Assembly (NCBI RefSeq): GCF_000384655.1
Contig: NZ_ARQI01000105.1
Location: 1 to 42,617 of the forward strand
Length of the DNA: 42,617 nucleotides
Reading direction: 5' to 3'
From: Brachyspira innocens ATCC 29796
Lineage (GTDB): Bacteria; Spirochaetota; Brachyspiria; Brachyspirales; Brachyspiraceae
Shown: one piece after another, positions 35,429 through 42,617 of the stretch
Position numbering within the stretch: position 1 is the first letter of the stretch
Layout of the letters: the number at the start of each line of letters is the position of its first letter
Notes under the pieces: model-generated
Seen by the model: the letters and a program-made list of their open reading frames with translations, nothing else
What the model was told of the DNA's origin: nothing
Database searches by the model: none
Program-made: the position numbers and the translations under genes

Positions 35429-35468
35429 AATCATTCGGGGGTTAATTTTTATTAACCTCCAAATGATT
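35429..35468 (+). other. Intercistronic hairpin between tolC-like and RND genes
   Basis: AATCATT pairs with AATGATT and, after one mismatch, GGGGGTTAAT with ATTAACCTCC, loop TTTT. The stem is strong, but no T tract follows, so it is more likely an mRNA-processing or stabilising element than a terminator. Confidence 0.55.
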
Positions 35469-35524
35469 AAGTCTTTAAATTTTTAGTTAACATAAACAAA
35501 ACAGAAATAGGAGATGCAGAGATA

Positions 35525-38500
35525 ATGGAAAAAATTATAGTATTTTTTGCAAAAAACACTATGCTTGTAAATATAATAGTAATAGTAATATTATTTGTAG
35601 GGGGCTATGAATATTTTAATTTAAGAAAAGAATCAATACCTTCAACAGATTTAGACAAAATGTTAATTGCTGTGACATACCCCGGAGCTACTCCTCTTGA
35701 TGTAGAGCAGAATGCAGTTATACCTATAGAAGAAGAATTGCAGGGTATATCTGGTATAGATGAATATGAAACTACAATTATTGAAAACGTTGCTATAATA
35801 TTAGTAACATTAGATGAAACTCTTCCAGACAGACAGCCTGTTAAAGATGAAATATTCAGACAAATGCAGAACGTACCTGATTTATCAACAGATGTTGAAG
35901 AGGTTACAACTTATGACTTGAACCCTAATAAAATGTCTATATATACATTGGCTGTTCACTTCAAAGAAGGTATGGAAGGCGATGAGAGAGAATTATTTGA
36001 TGTAAGCCAAACACTTGAAAATGAGCTTGTAAGACTTGAAGGTGTAGGAGAAGTTAGAATAGAAGGAAGAACTGATCCTGAAATAAAAGTTTATATAGAT
36101 CCTATAAAAATGCAGAAAAATTATATAGCATTAAGCGATGTTGTAAATGCACTCAGCATACGGAATGTAAGAGCTACTGGAGGAGACATAGAAACGGGTG
36201 GAAAGGAACAGACTGTTGTAACTTATGGTGAGTTTCAAGACCCTATGGAATCAAGTAATGTTATAATACGTTCTACTTTTAACGGTCAGAGAGTAAGAGT
36301 TAGCGATATAGGACATGTGGAATCTGGTTTTGAAGATAAAACTACTCTTATGAGAGTTAATAGAGCTTCTGGATATTCTCTTTCTATCGTAAAAAATGAA
36401 AATGCTGATATTCTTAAAACTATTGAAACAGTAAATCAATATCTAAAAGATAATGCTGATTTAATACCTGATAATATTCAGGTATCTGTTATGGGGGATA
36501 ACTCAAGAACTATCAAATCTCTTTTGAATATTGTTACTTCAAACCTTATTCAAGGATTTATAATCATATTTATAACTTTGATTATATTCCTAGATTTCAA
36601 AAGTGCTATGTTTACAAGTTTAGGTATGGTTATTACTATGTTCTCATGCTTTATTTACATGCAGGTAACTGGAATAACATTCAATACTATGTCATTAGCA
36701 GCTATTATTACAGTACTTGGTATGATAGTAGACAACTCGATAGTAGTATCCGAAAATATATTCAACTTCAAACAGGCTGGATATAAGGGACTTGAAGCAA
36801 CAAGACTTGCTGTAAGTGATGTTGTTATGCCTATGGTGGCTTCTACTCTTACAACAGTGGCAGCATTCTTCCCTATGCTTACAATAAGCGGTATGATGGG
36901 TAAAATATTAAACCTTTTCCCAAGAATAGTTATATTTACTCTTGTTGTAAGTATGCTTCAGGCTACTTTGCTTTTACCTAACCAATTGCAGGATAAAGAA
37001 GATAAATACCAGTCATACAAACCTAAAAAGAAAAGTAAATTTAAAAACCCTCTTGATTTTGACAAAGATGCTTTATTTGATAAAATGAAAATACCTTTTG
37101 GTGTTATATTAGAAAAATTAATTCAAGTAAGATATATTGTAATAGGTGCTTTCGTAGCATTATTAATAGCTTCAATATTTTTAGCACAAAGCAGCTTTAA
37201 AAACTTCGTACTTATATATGATACTAGTGCTGATACTATAGTCATTAATATAGAAATGCCAACTGGTACTACTAAAGAAGTTACAACAAAAGAGATTGCA
37301 AAAATAGAAAATGTTGTTGCAAGTGTGGTAAAACCAGAAGAGCTTATTGCTTTATACTCACTTGTAGGAAAACAGGTTGACCAACAGGTTGTATCTGAAG
37401 AAAAAGGAAGTTTGGCTGGTATTATGGTTTATTTAGTACCTGCTGCTGAAAGAGAGAGAACTGCTGATGAACTTGTTGCTTTAATAAATGCCGAACTAGA
37501 TAAAACAGATATAAGACAGACTGTTCCTATATTTAGTATGAATACAAAAGGAAGTATTGACCCAGGAGATCCTGTAGACATAAAAATAGTAGGAAACAAT
37601 ACTGAGCTTGCTAAAAAAGCTAAAGATGAGATAAAAGAGTTTTTGGCTACAGTACCTGGTGTTATCAACATCGATGACGATGACAAAGTTGGTAAAGAAG
37701 AATTAAGAGTAATGTTTGATTATGATAAAATAGCAGAACTTGGCGTCAATGTAGCTACTGTTGCTAATGAGGTAAGAACGGCATACTATGGTACTGAAGC
37801 TACATACATACAGGAGCTTGAAAATAAATTAAACTTCAGAGTAGTATTTGATGATCCTTATACCTATGATATTCAATACCTTACTAATCTTTTAATACCA
37901 AATACAAGCGGAAGACTTATTTATCTTCATAACCTAGCAGATGTAGAAATTGCTGACGGACTTGCAACATTAAAGCACTATAATGGTCAAAGAACGATAA
38001 CTATAACTGCAGGCATTGAATATGGAAAAAATACTTCTCAGCAGGTTATGGCAGCAGTAAGCGAAAGATTTAAAGATTTCAGCAGACAGTACAGAGGATT
38101 AAAATTAGAATTCGGTGGTGAAGCAAAAGAAACTATGAAAGCCATAAGACAATTAATATTCAGTTTTGCTATGGCATTCATATTCGTATACATCGTATTA
38201 CTATTACAGTTAAACAGATTTATACAGCCTATTATGATAATGATAATTATTCCATTTGGTTTAATTGGGGTATTACTAGGCTTTGCTATACACAGAATGC
38301 CTTTATCATTTATGGGTGTTGTAGGTATTATTGGTTTGGCTGGTGTTGTAGTAAACAATGGTATTATACTTGTTGACCTCATTAACAAAATCATAGATGA
38401 AGGTGTAGAAGGCGGTAAAAAAGGTGTTGCCAAAGCTATTGTTGACGGAGCTAAGCAGCGTCTTCGTCCTGTATTCTTAACTACGGTTACTACAGTTGTT

Positions 38501-38719
38501 GGACTTTTACCTACTGTATATGGTATAGGAGGTAGAGCTGATATTATTATTCCTATAGTTATGGCATTAGCTTATGGGCTTTTATTTGCTTCTTTACTTA
38601 CTCTCATATTCTTACCTTGTATGTTTATGATTATGTTTGACTTGAGATTAATAAAAATTCCTCCTACAAAAAGTCCTTCAGAGGAGATTACTACTACTAT
38701 AACAACAACTTCAAATTAA
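35525..38719 (+). CDS. RND-family efflux transporter
   Basis: A 1064-residue inner-membrane proton-driven exporter of the AcrB/HAE class. Twelve membrane segments in the usual 1+5, 1+5 arrangement with two large periplasmic loops: opening FFAKNTMLVNIIVIVILFVGGYEYFNLRKESIPSTD, first loop with YPGATPLDVEQNAVIPIEEELQGI, and the second half beginning around residue 545. The proton-relay pair in helix 4 is D403-N404 (GMIVDNSIVVSENIF), against the Asp-Asp of AcrB. The helix-10 region reads AGVVVNNGIILVDLIN. AGGAG precedes the ATG. No periplasmic adaptor (AcrA/MFP) gene is present in this operon, so the adaptor must be encoded elsewhere, if used. The substrate is unknown. Confidence 0.92.
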   Translation: MEKIIVFFAKNTMLVNIIVIVILFVGGYEYFNLRKESIPSTDLDKMLIAVTYPGATPLDVEQNAVIPIEEELQGISGIDEYETTIIENVAIILVTLDETLPDRQPVKDEIFRQMQNVPDLSTDVEEVTTYDLNPNKMSIYTLAVHFKEGMEGDERELFDVSQTLENELVRLEGVGEVRIEGRTDPEIKVYIDPIKMQKNYIALSDVVNALSIRNVRATGGDIETGGKEQTVVTYGEFQDPMESSNVIIRSTFNGQRVRVSDIGHVESGFEDKTTLMRVNRASGYSLSIVKNENADILKTIETVNQYLKDNADLIPDNIQVSVMGDNSRTIKSLLNIVTSNLIQGFIIIFITLIIFLDFKSAMFTSLGMVITMFSCFIYMQVTGITFNTMSLAAIITVLGMIVDNSIVVSENIFNFKQAGYKGLEATRLAVSDVVMPMVASTLTTVAAFFPMLTISGMMGKILNLFPRIVIFTLVVSMLQATLLLPNQLQDKEDKYQSYKPKKKSKFKNPLDFDKDALFDKMKIPFGVILEKLIQVRYIVIGAFVALLIASIFLAQSSFKNFVLIYDTSADTIVINIEMPTGTTKEVTTKEIAKIENVVASVVKPEELIALYSLVGKQVDQQVVSEEKGSLAGIMVYLVPAAERERTADELVALINAELDKTDIRQTVPIFSMNTKGSIDPGDPVDIKIVGNNTELAKKAKDEIKEFLATVPGVINIDDDDKVGKEELRVMFDYDKIAELGVNVATVANEVRTAYYGTEATYIQELENKLNFRVVFDDPYTYDIQYLTNLLIPNTSGRLIYLHNLADVEIADGLATLKHYNGQRTITITAGIEYGKNTSQQVMAAVSERFKDFSRQYRGLKLEFGGEAKETMKAIRQLIFSFAMAFIFVYIVLLLQLNRFIQPIMIMIIIPFGLIGVLLGFAIHRMPLSFMGVVGIIGLAGVVVNNGIILVDLINKIIDEGVEGGKKGVAKAIVDGAKQRLRPVFLTTVTTVVGLLPTVYGIGGRADIIIPIVMALAYGLLFASLLTLIFLPCMFMIMFDLRLIKIPPTKSPSEEITTTITTTSN

Positions 38720-38747
38720 TTTAATTATTATAAAAAATAATTATTGA

Positions 38748-38790
38748 TATAATCCCTGATGTTTTAATAAATATCAGGGATTATAATTTT
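38748..38790 (+). terminator. Terminator of tetR-tolC-RND operon
   Basis: TATAATCCCTGAT pairs with ATCAGGGATTATA (13 perfect bp, 12-base loop), followed by ATTTTTAT. Confidence 0.85.
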
Positions 38791-38911
38791 TATATAAAGT
38801 TTAATGATTATTTATTTATGATAGTTGACAATTTTGCTATTTATAAATATTATTATTAACAAAAAATTAATGCACTGAAGCTAATTATAAATTAAGGAGC
38901 TCAATAAAATT

Positions 38912-39373
38912 ATGGCTAAGACTATTAAATGTAAATCCTGTAAAACTGTAAATGATAAATATGCCAAACAATGCCGTTCATGCGGAACTTTACTATATCC
39001 TGAAATATCATATAAAAATGCAACAATAGTTACAATTGCATTAGATGTTTTTTTTACTTTTGTATATCTTTTTGGAATATATCTTTTTATTATTAATGCT
39101 AATAATAATGAAATACCTAAATATATTACCATACTTCCTGCTCCAAATACAATACCTTACTTTTTAATAATAGTTCTATTTTTAGCATTTGCTGCTACTA
39201 AAATACTTTATATATTAAATGTATTTGTATTAAAAAAAGATATCATATTTACTATAAGACGTTTTAGTATGTTTGTTGAAGCTGTTATAATGTTTCCTGT
39301 TCAAACAATACTAGCATTATATTTTTATGAGCCTGCTACGAATCAGGATAAAATAATAAAAAAAATGGATTAG
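38912..39373 (+). CDS. Zinc-ribbon membrane protein, unknown function
   Basis: A 153-residue protein with an N-terminal zinc ribbon CKSC-x13-CRSCG (about residues 7-26), then hydrophobic segments at about 35-62, 78-105 and 118-140. The ribbon opening KCKSCKT....YAKQCRSCGTLL is typical of small bacterial membrane proteins with a cytosolic metal knuckle; no function is known. GGAG lies upstream of the ATG at normal spacing. The panC-like gene begins four bases after its stop, so the two are almost certainly cotranscribed; nothing links them functionally beyond that. Confidence 0.72.
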   Translation: MAKTIKCKSCKTVNDKYAKQCRSCGTLLYPEISYKNATIVTIALDVFFTFVYLFGIYLFIINANNNEIPKYITILPAPNTIPYFLIIVLFLAFAATKILYILNVFVLKKDIIFTIRRFSMFVEAVIMFPVQTILALYFYEPATNQDKIIKKMD

Positions 39374-39377
39374 ACTT

Positions 39378-40220
39378 ATGTCTTTAAACATCTTAAAAAG
39401 TATAAAAAGTGCTTATAAATTTATTAATGAAAATAAAAACTCTTCTTCCATTTCTTCTATTGCTTTAATCCCTACTATGGGAGCTTTGCATGAAGGTCAT
39501 ATTTCATTAATAAAAAAGGCAAAAAAAGAATGTGATGTAGTTATAGTAAGTATATTTATTAATCCGCTTCAATTTACAAAAGTAGAAGATATAGAAAAAT
39601 ACCCTCAAAATATAAATAATGATAAACAAATTTTAGAAGAATTAGAAATTGATGCACTATTCTTACCATCAGTTGAAGAGATGATACCTAATGATTACAG
39701 CACTTATATAAATATGGATAATATATCAGTAATCAAAAGACCAATATATTATAAAGGTGCCGTTACAATAACAGCAAAACTTTTTAATATATTCTCTCCT
39801 ACGCATGCTTATTTTATAGAGCATGATTATCAAAAAATATTTTTAATAAAAAAAATGATAAAAGATTTTGGATATAATATATCAGTAAAAACTATACCAA
39901 TAGTAAGAGATGAAAATATGCTTGCTTTAAGCAGTTTAAATAGTCTATTAAGTGAAAGAGAAAAAGAAGAAGCTGCTATTATATACACATTATTAAAAGA
40001 GGCAAGAGAGGAGTTTAAAAAAGCAAGTACAAAATCATCTTATTTAATGGATATAATAAAAAATAATCTGCGTACTCATAAAATGCTTAAATTAGAATAT
40101 ATTGACATTGCAGATAAAGATACTTTGACTAGTGTAGAAACTGCCACAAAAAACTCTATAATATTGATATCCTGCTACTGCGGCTCTACTAGATTATTAG
40201 ACAATATGCCTTTGAAATAA
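39378..40220 (+). CDS. PanC-like protein, divergent pantothenate synthetase
   Basis: Overall a pantoate-beta-alanine ligase: PTMGALHEGH with H38 and H41 (32-41), FINPLQF with Q65, EDIEKYP, and the fold order to the C-terminal ARE region. However, the conserved FGEKDxQQ reads FIEHDYQK (146-153), so the Gly, the essential Lys and the second Gln are Ile, His and Lys. The SSRN ATP-loop motif reads SSLN (185-188), and the GHFRGV stretch is IYYKGA. These positions bind ATP and pantoate in characterised PanC enzymes. It may be inactive, or a diverged relative with another substrate. No panB, panD or panE lies nearby. The length, 280 residues, is normal. Confidence 0.72.
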   Translation: MSLNILKSIKSAYKFINENKNSSSISSIALIPTMGALHEGHISLIKKAKKECDVVIVSIFINPLQFTKVEDIEKYPQNINNDKQILEELEIDALFLPSVEEMIPNDYSTYINMDNISVIKRPIYYKGAVTITAKLFNIFSPTHAYFIEHDYQKIFLIKKMIKDFGYNISVKTIPIVRDENMLALSSLNSLLSEREKEEAAIIYTLLKEAREEFKKASTKSSYLMDIIKNNLRTHKMLKLEYIDIADKDTLTSVETATKNSIILISCYCGSTRLLDNMPLK

Positions 40221-40285
40221 TATTTAAAAATCAATACCAAGTTCTATACTATTTTTAATAAAAATCATTTATTATTATAATAAAA

Positions 40286-40304
40286 AAGCTGGGAAACCCA
40301 GCTT
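40286..40304 (-). terminator. Terminator of nucleoside permease operon
   Basis: On the minus strand AAGCTGGG pairs with CCCAGCTT around a three-base loop, followed by TTTTATTATT. Confidence 0.85.
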
Positions 40305-40328
40305 ATATATTGTTAGACATTCTTACTC

Positions 40329-41282
40329 TTACCTAGCACCTTTATCGTAAGGAACTCCTGATGCTTTAGGAGCCTGTGAATTTTTAGAGGTAAATGCCAA
40401 AACTATTATAGTTGTAATATAAGGTATCATTTTATATATATTGTTTGATATAGGCAGATCTGAAAGTATAGGTATTCCAGAATAAGCAGAAGCCAAAGTT
40501 TTCATAAGCCCGAAGAAAAATGCCGCATAAAGTATCTTCATAGGCTTCCATTGTCCAAATATTAATACTGCCAAAGCTAAAAATCCGTAACCTGCCACAG
40601 TGGCATTAAAGTTAGTAGAAGTAGGAATAACGAATACTAATCCGCCCAAACCTCCTAAAGCTCCTGATATGGCAACACCTATATAACGCATTTTATAAAC
40701 ATTAATACCTACAGAATCTGCAGCCTGAGGATGTTCTCCGCAGCTTCTAAGTCTAAGACCAAATCTTGTTTTATAAAGCAAAAACCAAGATAAAGCTAAT
40801 ATTATAAAACCTATATATGTTGTTATGTATGTATTTTGAAAAAATAATCCGCCTATTATAGGAATGCTTCCAAGTATAGGTACAGACTCTATTCTAAAAT
40901 TATTAACAAAACTTATCTGCTGTACTGTCTGAATAGCTCTTGTTACATATATAGCAAATGCAGGGGCAAATATATTTAAAGCAGTACCGCTTATAACTTG
41001 GTCGGCACTCATACTAATAGCAGCATATGCATGAAGAAGAGAAAATATTACACCCGCTAAAGCAGATATAATCATAGCAAGAAATAATGTAACAGTAGGA
41101 GGAAAATTAGCACCTAATCTGCTTATAAAAAATATACCAGCAAAAGCTCCTATTATCATTATACCTTCAAGAGCAATATTAACAACACCGCTTCTCTCAG
41201 AAAACATTCCTCCCAAAGCTACAAGTAAAAGCGGAATAGAAAAAAACATTGTCTGCTGTACTAAAAAATAAATTGTATCCAT
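40329..41282 (-). CDS. Nucleoside-type ABC transporter permease (NupQ-like)
   Basis: A 317-residue inner-membrane permease of the BPD_transp_2 family with about nine hydrophobic helices. The opening FSIPLLLVALGGMFSERSGVVNIALEGIMIIGAF and the cytoplasmic loop LRSCGEHPQAADSVGINVYKMRYIGVAISGALGGLGG (EAA-like) match the YufQ/NupQ subfamily, which with BmpA-type binding proteins imports nucleosides in Gram-positives and spirochaetes. It is the second permease of a pair; the ATPase and binding protein are not in the window and would lie beyond 42617 or elsewhere. Start ATG at 41282, with AAAGGAG upstream. Confidence 0.87.
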   Translation of the reverse strand: MDTIYFLVQQTMFFSIPLLLVALGGMFSERSGVVNIALEGIMIIGAFAGIFFISRLGANFPPTVTLFLAMIISALAGVIFSLLHAYAAISMSADQVISGTALNIFAPAFAIYVTRAIQTVQQISFVNNFRIESVPILGSIPIIGGLFFQNTYITTYIGFIILALSWFLLYKTRFGLRLRSCGEHPQAADSVGINVYKMRYIGVAISGALGGLGGLVFVIPTSTNFNATVAGYGFLALAVLIFGQWKPMKILYAAFFFGLMKTLASAYSGIPILSDLPISNNIYKMIPYITTIIVLAFTSKNSQAPKASGVPYDKGAR

Positions 41283-41323
41283 TTAAAAAATCTCCTTTTA
41301 TCTAACTAAAGTAGCTTTAGAGT

Positions 41324-42436
41324 TTACTCATTAGCATTTTTCTCTTCTTTGTTTAGCTTTTTATATATAAACCCAACTATGGATTTAAAAAGCAAAGCAA
41401 AAGCACTGAAATATATGATAGAGGCAATAATCATCTCTATAATCTCTGGGGTAAAATTATATATCTGCATATAAAATCCCCCAACAGTAATATGGGCAAT
41501 AAAAAGACCTGCTATTAATATACCTATAGGGTGAGAAAGTCCAAGCAAAGCAATAGGTATACCCATAAATCCTTCTTCAGCAAGTACATCAACAACCTCT
41601 ATATGCTTACCTACTCCAGAAAGATATAAAAGTCCGCCTCCTAGTCCTGCCAAAGCACCAGCTATAACCATGGAAAGAACTATATTTCTTTTTTCGTTAA
41701 TACCTGCATATTTACTTGCATCTTTATTAAATCCGCAAGCCTTAAGCTCAAAACCAAATGTAGTTTTTGAAAGTATGATATATACTATTATTACAACTAT
41801 TACAGCGATGAAAAAGCCTCCATTAGCACTTGAACCTTTAAATATAACATTAAGCCCCATAGTCGGCATAGTAGCAGAAGGCGGAATATTCTGAGACTGA
41901 TTTTTAAGCATATCATAAACCGTAAGTGTAACGAGGTAATTAACTAAATACATACCAATATAATTCATCATAATGCTTGAAATAACCTCATTAACATTAA
42001 AATGAGCCTTCAAAAAACCAGGTAAATAAGCCCAAAGACCTCCAGCTATAAAAGAAACAAGCAAAGCAATAACCCAATGCAAAGCAGGAGGAAGAAATGT
42101 GCATTTAATAGCAACAAGTACAGCTGCATAAGCACCCACTATAAATTGACCAGGTGCACCTATATTAAAAAGACCGTTTTTAAAAGCAAATCCTACAGAA
42201 AGCCCTGTAAGTATCAAAGGTGTAGCAGTATATATAACCTGTCCCATTCCCCTGCTTCCTCCAGAAAAACCGCCCGAAAGTATTGTCATAAAGGCTGGAA
42301 AAGCATCATAAACATTACTTACTAAAAGTATTATAAGCCCTAAAAGCAAACCTATAATAATAGCAAGAAAAGAAGAGAATATATTAATAAATCCTTCTTT
42401 CTCCAAAATACTAGCCAATTTGTTTTTGAAATCCAT
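41324..42436 (-). CDS. Nucleoside-type ABC transporter permease (NupP-like)
   Basis: A 370-residue partner permease of the same family: GGFSGGSRGMGQVIYTATPLILTGLSVGFAFKNGLFNIGAPGQFIVGAYAA is the hallmark block of YufP/NupP proteins. ELKACGFNKDASKYAGINEKRNIVLSMVIAGALAGLGGGL is the ATPase-contact loop. About nine or ten membrane helices. Precedes the NupQ-like gene by 41 bases, with AAAGGAG before its own ATG. The heterodimer would form the pore for purine or other nucleosides; specificity is set by the missing binding protein. Confidence 0.87.
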   Translation of the reverse strand: MDFKNKLASILEKEGFINIFSSFLAIIIGLLLGLIILLVSNVYDAFPAFMTILSGGFSGGSRGMGQVIYTATPLILTGLSVGFAFKNGLFNIGAPGQFIVGAYAAVLVAIKCTFLPPALHWVIALLVSFIAGGLWAYLPGFLKAHFNVNEVISSIMMNYIGMYLVNYLVTLTVYDMLKNQSQNIPPSATMPTMGLNVIFKGSSANGGFFIAVIVVIIVYIILSKTTFGFELKACGFNKDASKYAGINEKRNIVLSMVIAGALAGLGGGLLYLSGVGKHIEVVDVLAEEGFMGIPIALLGLSHPIGILIAGLFIAHITVGGFYMQIYNFTPEIIEMIIASIIYFSAFALLFKSIVGFIYKKLNKEEKNANE

Positions 42437-42514
42437 TAAGTACTCCTTTTATAACAATACATTATTAATATTTATAAAACTTGTTAGTTAATACCGCTCA
42501 CAAGTTTTTATTTT

Positions 42515-42617
42515 ATTATTGTTATGCTCGCCTTCGCCTTAATAAGCTAGCGAGTGAACTCACTAGCTGGCTTCGGCTCGCTTGTTTAGTATAATATATC
42601 TCATTATTGTTATGCTC
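42515..42617. repeat. Structured intergenic repeat at window edge
   Basis: ATTATTGTTATGCTC occurs at 42515-42529 and again at 42603-42617, a direct repeat 88 bases apart and cut by the window end. Between them lies a long near-perfect GC-richer hairpin (around 42540-42575, arms AAGCTAGC/GCTGGCTT and AGTGA/TCACT). No ORF. It is probably an array of a dispersed repeat continuing beyond the window. Confidence 0.5.

Overview
The window is an AT-rich bacterial chromosome segment (genes mostly A/T-ending, intergenic DNA nearly all A/T). Gene content points to a spirochaete of the genus Brachyspira: an F-type ATP synthase, CBS-less IMP dehydrogenase, BmpA-type nucleoside permeases, long coiled-coil proteins and short GC-rich repeats scattered between AT-rich genes. 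This assignment is inference; there is no rRNA or other marker in the window.

Layout. 1-929 (minus) is the 5' part of a repetitive coiled-coil protein. 1104-3566 is a holB (DNA polymerase III delta') / exported-protein operon. 3733-4912 is an oxidative-stress operon (Fe-type superoxide dismutase plus rubrerythrin) behind a consensus promoter. 4967-6022 (minus) is a degenerate HD-GYP-like protein, divergent from guaB (6304-7425). 7426-8171 is gene-free but holds a candidate small RNA with its own promoter and terminator, and a GC-rich dispersed repeat. 8172-15881 holds a DUF486 membrane protein, then on the minus strand a SurA/PpiD-like chaperone, a chemotaxis receptor, a glucose-type PTS EIICBA and a radical SAM protein, the last divergent from rtcB (16098-17360).

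17393-20159 is the methionine module: promoter, a 26-residue Met-rich leader peptide, three mutually exclusive RNA pairings ending in a strong terminator, then metY and metX. This has the layout of ribosome-mediated transcription attenuation sensing methionine and is the most striking thing in the window. It is followed by a LiaF-like protein, rsmD, apbE (convergent, no gap) and a PepSY-like exported protein with operator-like inverted repeats.

23266-26171 is a repeat-rich accessory stretch: two almost identical ankyrin-repeat lipoproteins flank a 256-bp MITE-like element and several short repeats. 26172-32408 (minus) is an F1Fo ATP synthase operon (atpB-E-F-H-H-A-glycosyltransferase-G). It has two tandem delta-subunit genes and a GT14-type glycosyltransferase between atpA and atpG, and it ends at a terminator without atpD or atpC. 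Upstream lies a STAS anti-anti-sigma factor.

33059-38719 is a tetR-tolC-RND efflux operon with a near-perfect palindromic operator at its start site and no periplasmic adaptor gene. Then come a zinc-ribbon membrane protein, a PanC-like protein lacking several key active-site residues, and (minus) two nucleoside-type ABC permeases whose upstream region contains a structured repeat that runs to the window edge.
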